From positions 24,585-88,584 of IMG/VR virus record IMGVR_UViG_3300032236_000815: a stretch of DNA of 64,000 nucleotides; one strand, 5' to 3'. Each line of letters begins with the position of its first letter. Position 1 is the first letter of the stretch. Below are positions 25,805 to 34,703 of the stretch, in pieces. This DNA is from a virus. Below the pieces are notes generated by a model. The model made no database searches. It was not told the DNA's origin and saw only the letters and a list, made by a program, of their open reading frames with translations. Both the position numbers and the translations under genes were made by a program.

Positions 25805-26428
25805 ATGGCAATCGCAGCCTTATCAAACTTTACAGTACCTCTAGCATCAGACCAAAGTGCAAGTTCACAAGGTCTTTTGATGCCAAAACTAAAGTACAGA
25901 TTCCGTCTGAACTTTGAAAATTTTGGTGTAAGTACTCCAACAACAGAACTAACTAAACAAGTTTCAGATTGTGCTCGTCCAAACGTTAAGTTTGCTGACC
26001 AAGTTATTGAAATTTATAACAGTAAAATTCACTATGCTGGTAAACCAGCTTGGGAAGCAATCGCTGTTAAACTACGTGACGATGTCACCGGTCAAGTTAG
26101 CAAGCTAGTTGGTGAACAAAACCAGAAACAATTCGACTTCTTTGAACAAAGTAGTGCGGCTAGTGCAGGTGACTATAAGTTTACACTACGCATTGAAATG
26201 TTAGACGGTGGAAATGGATCTAATGCTCCTAATGTTCTAGAAACATGGGAATGTTATGGTTGCTACTTAGAGTCAACAAACTGGCAGACATTGGACTACA
26301 AAGAACAAGGTCCTGCTATGATTGACCTAAGCATTCGTTTTGACAACGCTGTTCAAACAACTGGTGGCGCAATTGGTTCACCAACAAGTGTACAGACAAA
26401 ACGTGGTACAAGTACTTTAGGTTCATAA
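25805..26428 (+). CDS. gp19: Tail tube protein gp19-like
   Basis: The product has 207 residues (T4 gp19 has 163). KLKYRFRLNFENFG, CARPNVKFADQVIEIYNSKIHYAGKPAWE and ETWECYGCYLESTNW are typical of the T4-like tube subunit. It follows the sheath gene by 13 nt with SD aggaga, the standard 18-19 order, and is closed by a terminator. Confidence 0.92.
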   Translation: MAIAALSNFTVPLASDQSASSQGLLMPKLKYRFRLNFENFGVSTPTTELTKQVSDCARPNVKFADQVIEIYNSKIHYAGKPAWEAIAVKLRDDVTGQVSKLVGEQNQKQFDFFEQSSAASAGDYKFTLRIEMLDGGNGSNAPNVLETWECYGCYLESTNWQTLDYKEQGPAMIDLSIRFDNAVQTTGGAIGSPTSVQTKRGTSTLGS

Positions 26429-26434
26429 TAAAAC

Positions 26435-26457
26435 AGCCTACGAAAGTAGGCTTTTTA
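26435..26457 (+). terminator. Terminator after the tube gene
   Basis: A 7-bp stem (26435-26441 with 26446-26452) with a GAAA tetraloop is followed by TTTTATT. Confidence 0.85.
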
Positions 26458-26491
26458 TTGACTATTCATTAACTACGTATATTATTTTCTA

Positions 26492-26499
26492 AATAAATA
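26492..26499 (+). promoter_or_regulatory. Candidate late promoter (AATAAATA), leaderless arrangement
   Basis: The octamer ends 5 nt before the ATG at 26505, with no SD. A second overlapping match, TCTAAATA (26488-26495), would give a leader of only a few nt. Confidence 0.5.
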
Positions 26500-26504
26500 A
26501 TAGC

Positions 26505-27749
26505 ATGGCCTTCACAAAAACTTCTAATTTACACTCCGATCAGTCAGTAATTCTAGCTGACTATGCACACGCGGCACGAGTATTTGGTGATCAAGGATTT
26601 AGACTTGCACCTAAATTTGATTTTTTATTCCACTGTAGTTTTAAAATTAATACTGCCGCACTAAAAAATGCAAATATTGTACAACGATACGGACAAGAAA
26701 TTAACCTGATGGTGAAGAGTATTGATTTACCTAATTTTACAATACAAACAGAAACACTAAATCAGTATAATAGAAAAAAGAACATACAGTATCAACATAG
26801 TTTCGGAGAAGTTACAGTTAAATTCCATGACGATAATATGGGATTAATTAATCAACTCTGGCAAAACTATTATAGCTATTACTACGCCGATAGTACCAGT
26901 GCTCAGAATTTAGGAGCATACACTAGGAATGCCACGCAGAATAGTGACCATATTCCTACACCTTACGGATTAGATAATAAAAGCACTAATCCTTTCTTTA
27001 GTCAAATTAAGGTATATCAAATGGCAAGACACGAATATGTCTGCTACACTTTAATTAATCCTATTATAACTAGCTTTGATCATGCAAGAGTAGATTACAG
27101 TTCTAATAAGACTCGAGAATTTTCAATGAAGTTTAAATTTGAAGCAGTGACTTATAGTGTAGGAGCAGTCGGCGCTGGAGACCCAGAAGGGTTTGAATTA
27201 TCTCACTATGATACTGCACCTAGTCCTTTACAAGGTGTTAATCCAGATCCTACAGTAATCGATCCAAGTTTTGTGCAGGCCCTCGATACTGCGGCACTTG
27301 CTCCAGGTATACTTAACAATGCAATAAGTCAGATCAATGCTAACCAGAACGCACAAGCAAATGGTGCCGCATCAAACGGCGGTAGTAGTGGAATAAATGT
27401 TGGATCCATACTAGGTGGATTAGCCGCAGGTGCCGCGGCAATTGGTATCGGTGGTCGACTTATTAGTAGCATTGGGAATCTTGCTAGCGGAATTGGCCTG
27501 CCTGATATATCATTCCCAGGCTTAGGAGGAAGTAGTACTGCTACTACCGAAGCAACTCCTAGTGCAGTTAATACAGATACTGCTGCCGCACAAGCTGACG
27601 CAGGTGGACAGGGTGCCGCACCTAACGATCAAACAACTACAACTGATCCTAACGCAGACACCGGCGGTGGTGGTGGTGATGGAACAAGTCAAGATCCAGC
27701 AGCCGACTACGGCGGATCAAGTAGCATGGACGAACAATCAGGAACATAA
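26505..27749 (+). CDS. Tube-like/baseplate tube-initiator-like structural protein
   Basis: The product has 414 residues. Residues 30-235 have the features of tail-tube-fold proteins (FDFLFHCSFKIN, VKSIDLPNFTIQTETLNQYNRKKNIQYQ, GEVTVKFHDDNMGLINQLWQNYYSYYYAD). This could be gp54-like (tube initiator) or another tube-fold protein of these phages. Residues 250-414 are low-complexity Ala/Gly/Thr/Gln/Asp, with a hydrophobic Gly-rich stretch around 300-330. The start has no SD and lies directly after a late-promoter octamer. Confidence 0.65.
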   Translation: MAFTKTSNLHSDQSVILADYAHAARVFGDQGFRLAPKFDFLFHCSFKINTAALKNANIVQRYGQEINLMVKSIDLPNFTIQTETLNQYNRKKNIQYQHSFGEVTVKFHDDNMGLINQLWQNYYSYYYADSTSAQNLGAYTRNATQNSDHIPTPYGLDNKSTNPFFSQIKVYQMARHEYVCYTLINPIITSFDHARVDYSSNKTREFSMKFKFEAVTYSVGAVGAGDPEGFELSHYDTAPSPLQGVNPDPTVIDPSFVQALDTAALAPGILNNAISQINANQNAQANGAASNGGSSGINVGSILGGLAAGAAAIGIGGRLISSIGNLASGIGLPDISFPGLGGSSTATTEATPSAVNTDTAAAQADAGGQGAAPNDQTTTTDPNADTGGGGGDGTSQDPAADYGGSSSMDEQSGT

Positions 27750-27751
27750 TT

Positions 27752-28120
27752 ATGGCAGCAGGAAATTTACCAGCAAAACAACAAACATCTGTACAATCAG
27801 TTAGATCATTCTTTGACAATTATTTTATAAAACAAAATAGTTTTCCGGCCGCTGAGATAGATGCAGTTATTGGTTTCTTTACTAAACGTGGTTTTGATCA
27901 ACCTAGTGCTCGTAGTGTAAGCATAATAATGCTAAATCAAGCTCGTACAGAAAACGTAAGTGTATTTCAATTTTTAGATACACTAAAAGGTTTAACAGAT
28001 GTTCAACTAGGACAATTGGTTGCTCAAGTGTTAAACACCTATAGAGAAAATACAAGTTATCTAGGTTATAGAATACAACCAGTAACCGATACGTACGAAA
28101 GTAGAAATATTTTAGTATAA
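27752..28120 (+). CDS. Hypothetical virion-associated protein
   Basis: The product has 122 residues, mainly helical, with FFDNYFIKQNSFPAAEIDAVIGFF and QFLDTLKGLTDVQLGQLVAQVLN. It sits between a tube-fold gene and gp4 with 2 nt or 1 nt gaps, so it is co-translated with structural genes. The family was not recognised. A small structural or assembly role is inferred from the context. Confidence 0.6.
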   Translation: MAAGNLPAKQQTSVQSVRSFFDNYFIKQNSFPAAEIDAVIGFFTKRGFDQPSARSVSIIMLNQARTENVSVFQFLDTLKGLTDVQLGQLVAQVLNTYRENTSYLGYRIQPVTDTYESRNILV

Positions 28121-28121
28121 T

Positions 28122-28550
28122 ATGGCCAAATTTGCTCGTGGAAAGTATGTAATGAAACACCCAGAGAAGTATGTAGGAACTAAACAGCCTACATACCGTT
28201 CGAGCTGGGAATGGAGTTTCATGAACTTTTGCGACAACAATAAAAGCATAATGAAGTGGGCAAGCGAAGCTGTACAGATACCCTACCGCGATCCACTTAC
28301 TAATCGCCAAACAGTTTATGTTCCAGATTTTTTCATACAGTATCAAGATAAATTTGGAAGAATACTTACTGAACTAATTGAAATAAAACCTGCTAGTCAG
28401 ACTATTTTGGAACGTGTGGGTAAGAACAAATATAATCAAGCACAGTATGTTAAGAATCAAGCTAAATGGGCTAGTGCTAAACTTTGGTGTAATCAACAAG
28501 GTATAAAGTTTAGGATTCTAAACGAAAATGATATATTCAGTCAGACATAA
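28122..28550 (+). CDS. gp4: Head completion protein gp4-like
   Basis: The product has 142 residues (T4 gp4 has 150). GKYVMKHPEKYVG, TYRSSWEWSFMNFCDNN, VQIPYRD..., VYVPDFFI, ELIEIKPASQT and KWASAKLWCNQQGIKFRILNE match gp4. The E-x-K (IEIKP) pattern fits the nuclease-like fold of this family, thought to trim or stabilise DNA at the filled head. Confidence 0.88.
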   Translation: MAKFARGKYVMKHPEKYVGTKQPTYRSSWEWSFMNFCDNNKSIMKWASEAVQIPYRDPLTNRQTVYVPDFFIQYQDKFGRILTELIEIKPASQTILERVGKNKYNQAQYVKNQAKWASAKLWCNQQGIKFRILNENDIFSQT

Positions 28551-28551
28551 G

Positions 28552-28559
28552 CATAAGTA
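28552..28559 (+). promoter_or_regulatory. Candidate late promoter (CATAAGTA), leaderless arrangement
   Basis: This is the TATAAGTA-type variant. It ends 5 nt before the ATG of the small terminase at 28565, with no SD. Confidence 0.4.
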
Positions 28560-28564
28560 ATATT

Positions 28565-29047
28565 ATGACTAAAAAACTTGAAGAAATCCTCAACTTACCT
28601 GAAAGCAAAAAGATTGTAAAACAGGAAGAAAAGAAACAAGCAAAGGCAGAGCTTGCTCAACCGTTTTTGCGTGACATGTCAGAATATGACAAAATTTCTG
28701 CGGCGCTTCCACAAGTAAAAGGGCTAGGTGATGCAGGCGATGCCGAGCTAGATGCACTAGCTCAAAAAGCACAAGATGCGTATGACGATATCATGGACTT
28801 GGGCATGAACGTTGAAGCTAGATATAGCGGCCGTTTGTTTGAAGTAGCCGCAAGTATGTTAGGACATGCTATCAGTGCTAAGAGTGCCAAGTTAGACAAA
28901 AAGCTGAAAATGATCGATTTACAGCTTAAGAAACAGAAATTAGACCAGGATACAGTAGCCGCAGATGAAGGAATTAATATCCAAGGTGAAGGCTTTATTG
29001 TTACAGATCGTAATAGTTTGCTGGAAAAATTAAAGAATATGAAATAA
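28565..29047 (+). CDS. gp16: Terminase small subunit gp16-like
   Basis: The product has 160 residues, largely helical with a central coiled coil. IMDLGMNVEARYSGRLFEVAASMLGHAISAK and KLKMIDLQLKKQK are the pattern of T4-like cyanophage gp16. It recognises DNA and stimulates the gp17 motor. It is separated from gp17 by two unknown genes, unlike the adjacent 16-17 arrangement of T4. Confidence 0.82.
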   Translation: MTKKLEEILNLPESKKIVKQEEKKQAKAELAQPFLRDMSEYDKISAALPQVKGLGDAGDAELDALAQKAQDAYDDIMDLGMNVEARYSGRLFEVAASMLGHAISAKSAKLDKKLKMIDLQLKKQKLDQDTVAADEGINIQGEGFIVTDRNSLLEKLKNMK

Positions 29048-29066
29048 ATATAGTACTAGGACTATA
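29043..29066 (+). promoter_or_regulatory. Candidate late promoter (AATAAATA) followed by a small hairpin
   Basis: The octamer 29043-29050 is followed by an inverted repeat (29049-29054 with 29061-29066). The SD-like AGGA at 29058-29061 sits at its loop, 7 nt before the ATG at 29069. Confidence 0.45.
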
Positions 29067-29068
29067 AC

Positions 29069-29692
29069 ATGAAATCATTTAAAGAATATTTAACCGAGAG
29101 CAAAAAAGTTTACGAATTTAAAGTAAAAGTTGCTGGTGACTGCCCAAAAGACTGCACAAGTCTAGTTAAAGCGGCTCTATCAGAATTTAACGTAAGTTCA
29201 GTAAGTGCTCCTCGTCGTACGCCAATCCAGGAACATCACAGCGAGTTCCCTGAGCATAAAAACATCCATATGACTATTATCGATGTTACCACAGATTATC
29301 CAGCAACTAGTTTACAAATTCGTGAAAGAGTTGCAAGCGGCCTTGGCTTGGCACAGTCTTCTGTTAAAGTTAAATCTATGTTTGAAGAACGCGAACATGC
29401 AATTAATCATGCAAATGATGAAACAACCGGCGAAGCCATTCTTGGTGTTGATTACGAAGCAAGCGATAATCAAGATTTAGTTGGTGAAAAGCGTAAGTTA
29501 AATTTCCTACAAGAATTAAACAAAGAAAAACATCAAGGTACCGAGTATACAGGAGTTAATGACCAACTTCTTGCAAAAGGTCAACCTAAACATGTTAAAG
29601 AAACCCCGGCTAAACAAGTAGAGTCAAAAACAAAATTCGTTAATTTGTTTACTAAGACTAAACACGTAGATCCAGTTAAAGGAGTCAAATAA
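29069..29692 (+). CDS. Putative internal head protein with capsid-targeting-like N-terminus
   Basis: The product has 207 residues. The N-terminal MKSFKEYLTES resembles the capsid-targeting peptides of T4-like internal head proteins, including an L-x-E site (LTE|S) that the prohead protease gp21 could cut. Residues 15-105 look like a small alpha/beta domain with paired cysteines (GDCPKDCTSLV). The C-terminal part is Lys-rich and probably flexible, suited to contact packaged DNA. It lies between gp16 and gp17 and ends 1 nt into the next gene. Confidence 0.55.
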   Translation: MKSFKEYLTESKKVYEFKVKVAGDCPKDCTSLVKAALSEFNVSSVSAPRRTPIQEHHSEFPEHKNIHMTIIDVTTDYPATSLQIRERVASGLGLAQSSVKVKSMFEEREHAINHANDETTGEAILGVDYEASDNQDLVGEKRKLNFLQELNKEKHQGTEYTGVNDQLLAKGQPKHVKETPAKQVESKTKFVNLFTKTKHVDPVKGVK

Positions 29693-30498
29693 TGAATTTT
29701 CAAGAATTGGCAGCAAAATTAAAAGCAATAGAAGAAAACGCAACTGCTGGCGCTACCGGTAGCGGAAACGTTGCATCAGCCGCAATTGGTGCTAGTACAC
29801 CAGAGATAGATGACGGTATGGAAGAAGCAATTACTAGTGCTCCTCCAGTTGCACCGACAAAAGATGATGGTCCTGATACAGCAGAATGCGGAATGATGCC
29901 TATGCCTCCAATGATGCCTCATCCAGAAAAACAACAAGACAATGTTACAATGAATGTAAGTATGAATGGATCAGGCGAAGGCGGAATTCGTAGCTTGATG
30001 GATATTTTACGTAACATTGAAAAAGGTGCAGACACTGCACACCCACATGATGTTAGTGCATTGTTTGGCGAACCAAGTAGCGACCACGAACACGAAGAGC
30101 CAATCATGGGCGGCAAAGTGGATATTATGTCTTTAGAACAAGACATGGAAGAAAATATTGAAGACGGAAAGACTTGGGGCAATAGTACCCACGGTGATTC
30201 AGGCGCACACACAATGGGCATTAAATCAGTTACTCCAAAAGGTAATGATTTGTCCAGCACCGGCGGAACTGAATTTCCAAAAGTAAACGGCGGCGGCAAC
30301 CCGATGAGCGAATCATTAGTTGGACGTTTACAAGCAATGTACCAACAAATCAAAGAAGCAGACGACAATAAAACTATGAGTCGTGCGGCTAAAGGTGTAA
30401 TGAAATACGGTAAAGACGGTATGCAAGCACTTGCCAAAGCTGGTAAAGAAGGCAAGAACTTAGACAAAGTTAGAGACAAATACAACAAATACGATTAA
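29692..30498 (+). CDS. Hypothetical head/virion protein, low complexity
   Basis: The product has 268 residues. It has an N-terminal helix (FQELAAKLKAIEEN, with I-x-E sites), then a disordered acidic Met/Pro/Gly region, and a basic C-terminal helix (Lys-rich, residues 225-268). The combination of an acidic linker and basic tail is common for prohead-core or internal proteins. It overlaps the preceding stop by 1 nt and is followed by a strong terminator. Confidence 0.5.
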   Translation: MNFQELAAKLKAIEENATAGATGSGNVASAAIGASTPEIDDGMEEAITSAPPVAPTKDDGPDTAECGMMPMPPMMPHPEKQQDNVTMNVSMNGSGEGGIRSLMDILRNIEKGADTAHPHDVSALFGEPSSDHEHEEPIMGGKVDIMSLEQDMEENIEDGKTWGNSTHGDSGAHTMGIKSVTPKGNDLSSTGGTEFPKVNGGGNPMSESLVGRLQAMYQQIKEADDNKTMSRAAKGVMKYGKDGMQALAKAGKEGKNLDKVRDKYNKYD

Positions 30499-30535
30499 TA
30501 AATTCGTCGCAGTTAGCACTCTGTCCGATAGTGCC

Positions 30536-30563
30536 AAATAGACTCTTCGGAGTCTATTTTTTT
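30536..30563 (+). terminator. Terminator before gp17
   Basis: A perfect 10-bp stem (30536-30545 with 30550-30559) with UUCG tetraloop and T-run lies immediately before the late-promoter octamer of gp17. Confidence 0.92.
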
Positions 30564-30564
30564 C

Positions 30565-30572
30565 GGTAAATA
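30565..30572 (+). promoter_or_regulatory. Candidate late promoter (GGTAAATA), leaderless arrangement
   Basis: It ends 5 nt before the gp17 ATG at 30578. No SD is present and the preceding terminator isolates it. Confidence 0.45.
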
Positions 30573-30577
30573 AATTT

Positions 30578-32179
30578 ATGGCAAAATCATTAGATGGCGT
30601 TCTAACCAAAAAGGCGCATACAAGAGAAAAGTTTTCAGAACAAGAGATTCTGGACATGGCCACCTGCATGGATCCAGAGTCTGGGTATTTGCATTTTGCT
30701 AAGAACTTTTTTCACATTCAGCATCCTGTTAAAGGTAAAGTAAAATTTGAACCTTTTGAATATCAGGAAAGATTACTAAGCGCATATCACGGATATCGTT
30801 TTAATATCAATATGCTACCACGCCAAAGTGGTAAAACTACTTGTGCATCGGCTTACTTGTTATGGTATGCTATGTTTCATCCAGATCAAACGATTCTAAT
30901 TGCCGCACACAAATACACAGGCGCACAGGAAATTATGCAACGTATCCGCTATGGATACGAACTATGCCCGGATCACATACGTGCGGGTGTGGTAAACTAC
31001 AACAAAGGGAGTATCGAATTTGATAACGGCTCAAGAATTGTATCAGCTACTACTACCGGCAATACTGGTCGTGGTATGTCAATATCCTTATTATACTGTG
31101 ACGAGTTTGCATTCTTGCAACCTAATATTGCAGAAGAGTTCTGGACATCTATCAGCCCAACACTAGCAACTGGTGGTAGAGCAATTATTACTTCAACACC
31201 TAATAGTGACGAAGACACATTTGCTATCATCTGGAAAGAAAGTCAAGACCAATTTGACTTACACGGTAATACTCGTGAAGACGGTCTAGGTCGTAACGGC
31301 TTCCACGGATTTAAAGCAGAGTGGTGGGAACATCCAGATCGCGGAGAAGAATGGAAAGCAACTGAAATGGGACGCATCGGCGAAGAACGTTTCCGTCGTG
31401 AGTATGGTTGCGAGTTCTTGGTATTTGACGAAACACTAGTTAACTCGCTTAAACTTGCAGAACTTGTTGGTAGAGAACCTATACTAAAAATGGGGCAAGT
31501 TCGTTGGTATAAGAAACCAACAAAAGGTCATGTTTACCTTGTAGCATTAGATCCTAGTTTAGGAACTGGCGGAGACTATGGTGCTATTGAAGTGTTTGAA
31601 ATGCCCAGTATGACACAAGTTGCTGAATGGCAACACAACATTACACCTATTCAGCAACAAGTTAAAATCTTACGAGACGTGCTGAAATATATCGCAGATG
31701 AGCTAGAAGGCGAATCCTACGATCAAATCTACTGGAGTGTAGAAAATAACACCGTGGGTGAAAGTGCGTTAGTTGTTATAGATAACTTAGGGGAAGAAAC
31801 ATTCCCAGGACTGTTCTTAAGCGAACCTATACGCAAAGGACATGTTAAAAAATTCCGCAAGGGATTTAATACTACATTTGGTACTAAAATTAGCACTTGT
31901 GCTAAGGTTAAGTATCTGATTGAAGAAGACAAAATGGTGCTTAATAGCCGCCCCTTAATTAGCGAACTTAAAACTTACATTGCCAAAGGCACTAGTTTTG
32001 CGGCTAAAGAAGGGCAACACGATGACTTAGTATCCTCATTATTGCTAATAGTCCGTATGGGATTATTGCTAGCAGAATGGGATCCTACTGTGCTAGACCG
32101 CTTGAGCGTAACTAGCGACTGGGTAACTGAAGAAGACTTCGAACCGCCCTTACCGATATTCATATCAACCGGTATGTGA
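30578..32179 (+). CDS. gp17: Terminase large subunit gp17-like
   Basis: The product has 533 residues. The ATPase domain has Walker A PRQSGKTT (81-88), Walker B LLYCDEF (Asp175/Glu176) and coupling motif STP (206-208). The RNase H-type nuclease domain begins near 320 with ALDPSLGTGGD (Asp325). It is the DNA-packaging motor that cuts concatemers and pumps DNA into proheads. Confidence 0.96.
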   Translation: MAKSLDGVLTKKAHTREKFSEQEILDMATCMDPESGYLHFAKNFFHIQHPVKGKVKFEPFEYQERLLSAYHGYRFNINMLPRQSGKTTCASAYLLWYAMFHPDQTILIAAHKYTGAQEIMQRIRYGYELCPDHIRAGVVNYNKGSIEFDNGSRIVSATTTGNTGRGMSISLLYCDEFAFLQPNIAEEFWTSISPTLATGGRAIITSTPNSDEDTFAIIWKESQDQFDLHGNTREDGLGRNGFHGFKAEWWEHPDRGEEWKATEMGRIGEERFRREYGCEFLVFDETLVNSLKLAELVGREPILKMGQVRWYKKPTKGHVYLVALDPSLGTGGDYGAIEVFEMPSMTQVAEWQHNITPIQQQVKILRDVLKYIADELEGESYDQIYWSVENNTVGESALVVIDNLGEETFPGLFLSEPIRKGHVKKFRKGFNTTFGTKISTCAKVKYLIEEDKMVLNSRPLISELKTYIAKGTSFAAKEGQHDDLVSSLLLIVRMGLLLAEWDPTVLDRLSVTSDWVTEEDFEPPLPIFISTGM

Positions 32180-32185
32180 TAAATA
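32178..32185 (+). promoter_or_regulatory. Candidate late promoter (GATAAATA), leaderless arrangement
   Basis: It overlaps the gp17 stop codon and ends 4 nt before the ATG at 32190. No SD. Confidence 0.5.
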
Positions 32186-32189
32186 TAAC

Positions 32190-34703
32190 ATGAACACGAA
32201 TTTAGATAAAATAGCATTGGACTTGTATGGAAAGATTGAAACACGCTTTCCTAACATTAAAATTGGTGACGAAAACGCCAAAGTTCTAAGCAAAAAAAGC
32301 GATATTCCAAACGCTCGCTTCTTTGAGTTTGAATACAAAGAAAACGGCAAAGGCTTTGGAACTGTTGCTATTACATTAGATGAAGACGACGGAATAGTTG
32401 TACAAATCAGCGGAGACCTAGCAGATAGCCAACACCATGGTGCTTTTAGATTCATCCGTAGTTTTAGACAATTTGCTAAAGATCGTTTGTTAAATTTTGA
32501 TGTGCAAAATATCGGCAAAGATAATTTAGATAAACGTGATTACGAATTTAGAGCAAAACCCAAGGAAGAACCGATGGAACCTATAATGGAAAACAAAATG
32601 TTTGGTACAGCTAAAATGAGCTACCAAGATTTAGGCGAAGCAAGGTTGGTTGTTAAACATAGCCAGCCAGTTAATACAGATATTGCCGCTGGACGTACAA
32701 TGCATATTGAAAGCATTTACATCGAAAACGCAGAAGGTGAGCGTTTTAAATATCCATACAAACATTTAAATGGTGCTCGTGCTTTAGCAGAACACATTAA
32801 AGCAGGCGGCAATCCATATGATCCGATCGGACAACACATTGCTAGTTTAAGCGAAGAATTAGCTCAACTACGCAAGTTTAAAAATTATGTAGGACGCAAC
32901 GATACATTATCAGAGGCCATGGATGATATTAATCAGCAGGTTGCTGAACGAATCGAAGCCGTGAAAAAAGAAGTTCATAATCTACAACGTCCTACATACT
33001 ATGCTCAGTTTGCAGAATCGTTTACTGCAAATGAAAATCAAGAAATCCCAGAAGAAATTCTTAATGACTGGATTGATCGTTTAACAGTTCGTTCTTTCAA
33101 TGAAGAATTAAAAACAGCATTTCCTTATATCTATCGACTAGTAGGAGAACAAGCCGCTCCGATTAAAGAGCTAGCACCTGACGATATCTTAAGTGAATTA
33201 CGCTCAGAAGAAAAAGATGAAAAGGGCAACGTAGTTCGTTGGAAAGAAGAAGGCGAGTGGAAAAAAGCTGAAAAGAAAGATGGCCGCGGCAAAGTTACTA
33301 ATTTAAGTGATAAAGCTCGTCGTGAAACAGAAAAAATGACTAAAGAAGAAATCGAATTAGAGAATTTTTTCAATAGTATAGTTGAAGACGAAGAAAGTCA
33401 AGATGGTGAAAATACATTGTTTAGTCCTAATAAGGCTACACAACAAGCCGCAATTGACAAGTTTAATGAAATCATGAAGACTGAATTAAAAGGCGGTCCT
33501 AATGGTATTAATATCATTGACAGTTTGAAAGGCCTTATTGACGATCCAGAGTTCTTGGAAAAGATGAAAAATATCGATCCAGATTTAGATGCACGTGGTG
33601 CAATTCAACAAGAACTAAATGGCATGGCTAAAGATGATTCAGAACTTGCTAGAATTATTCCACAGTTAGATTTTAAAGGCGATGGCGGCGAAGCACCGAC
33701 AGGCGGAGAGCAAGCTCCTCCACCAGAGGCTCCATTAGCACCAAGTCCAGCACCAGAAGCAGGCGCAGTTCCTCCAGGTGCTCCGGCGGCTCCTCCAGCA
33801 CCGGGCGCAGAAGCGGGCGCAGTTCCTCCAGAAGGTGCTCCTCCAGCACCAGCACCAGTTGCTGAAAGTATGAACACATCAAGACTAAAAGCTAAGTTCA
33901 TTAAAGCTCGTGAATGCGGTGCTGAGTTAGATCACAAAATGGATTTTGGTCACAAAACAATGACATTGCACGATGCTATTCGTGAATGCGGACTAACTCC
34001 AATGGAATGCGGTTTTGCATCCGAAGAAGATCTTGGACAAGATGCAAGCGGTATTGACCAAATGCTTAAGAGTGTTTCAGGTTTTTGGAATCGTGAAGAA
34101 AAGAATTTTACAATCGGCGGAACTCGTGCCAAAACTAGAATTGCTAAAGGATTCAAAGACGGTGAATTCCCTAATGCTACCGAGCAAGAACTACAGCATG
34201 TATTCCATATGATTGATAAAATGGATCCTAGCGAAGAGCATGGACACCATGACGAACTAAGTCGAATTAAACAACTAGCACACGGACACGATAGCGAAGT
34301 AGATGAAGGTAGTGACGATCAAGAATTTGCTAGTATGATGCAACAGTTTATAGACAAACATCAAGGAGCAGATGTTGATGGTATGTTAGATCAATATCTA
34401 AAAAGCCATCCAGATGCTAAAGTAACACGCAACCATACCAGTAGTGGAACAATTAATGGTAAGTCTGCAAGTTACGATGATGCTATGAAACAAATGCCTA
34501 AAATTAGTTTTGGAGGACAAGACTTTGATATGAATAATCCAGATCAAATGGGTAAAAACATTCAAGGCATGATGGGAAATATGATGGGCAAGGCACAAGG
34601 TCAAATGCCTAATCAGAACGTACAATTTCCAGGTGGGCAGATGAATCCATCTGACATGATGAAGGGCATCATGAGCAAAATTAATTTTGGAGATCAAAAA
34701 TGA
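32190..34703 (+). CDS. Large conserved-type T4-like phage protein, unknown function
   Basis: The product has 837 residues. Residues 1-110 form a compact alpha/beta domain. Residues 135-250 hold a conserved-looking block (SYQDLGEARLVVKHSQPV...AAGRTMHIESIYIENAEGERFKYP...GARALAEHIKAGGNPYD), which I associate with unannotated genes of aquatic T4-like phages. Residues 490-560 are a Pro/Ala linker, followed by a second folded region and a Met/Gly/Gln-rich tail. It overlaps the next gene by 4 nt (ATGA). The location after gp17 suggests a head or internal protein, but its role is unknown. Confidence 0.6.
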   Translation: MNTNLDKIALDLYGKIETRFPNIKIGDENAKVLSKKSDIPNARFFEFEYKENGKGFGTVAITLDEDDGIVVQISGDLADSQHHGAFRFIRSFRQFAKDRLLNFDVQNIGKDNLDKRDYEFRAKPKEEPMEPIMENKMFGTAKMSYQDLGEARLVVKHSQPVNTDIAAGRTMHIESIYIENAEGERFKYPYKHLNGARALAEHIKAGGNPYDPIGQHIASLSEELAQLRKFKNYVGRNDTLSEAMDDINQQVAERIEAVKKEVHNLQRPTYYAQFAESFTANENQEIPEEILNDWIDRLTVRSFNEELKTAFPYIYRLVGEQAAPIKELAPDDILSELRSEEKDEKGNVVRWKEEGEWKKAEKKDGRGKVTNLSDKARRETEKMTKEEIELENFFNSIVEDEESQDGENTLFSPNKATQQAAIDKFNEIMKTELKGGPNGINIIDSLKGLIDDPEFLEKMKNIDPDLDARGAIQQELNGMAKDDSELARIIPQLDFKGDGGEAPTGGEQAPPPEAPLAPSPAPEAGAVPPGAPAAPPAPGAEAGAVPPEGAPPAPAPVAESMNTSRLKAKFIKARECGAELDHKMDFGHKTMTLHDAIRECGLTPMECGFASEEDLGQDASGIDQMLKSVSGFWNREEKNFTIGGTRAKTRIAKGFKDGEFPNATEQELQHVFHMIDKMDPSEEHGHHDELSRIKQLAHGHDSEVDEGSDDQEFASMMQQFIDKHQGADVDGMLDQYLKSHPDAKVTRNHTSSGTINGKSASYDDAMKQMPKISFGGQDFDMNNPDQMGKNIQGMMGNMMGKAQGQMPNQNVQFPGGQMNPSDMMKGIMSKINFGDQK

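Noticed and set aside
27562-27804. 80-residue plus-strand frame spanning the 26505/27752 gene junction
   Set aside because: It overlaps two better supported genes, and its composition (Gln/Leu/Thr) reflects the low-complexity Ala/Asp/Thr frame.
33605-33901. Minus-strand Gly/Ala/Pro-rich open frame, and others at 35125-35598
   Set aside because: They mirror the Pro/Ala-coding repeats on the plus strand. Composition is explained entirely by the repeats.
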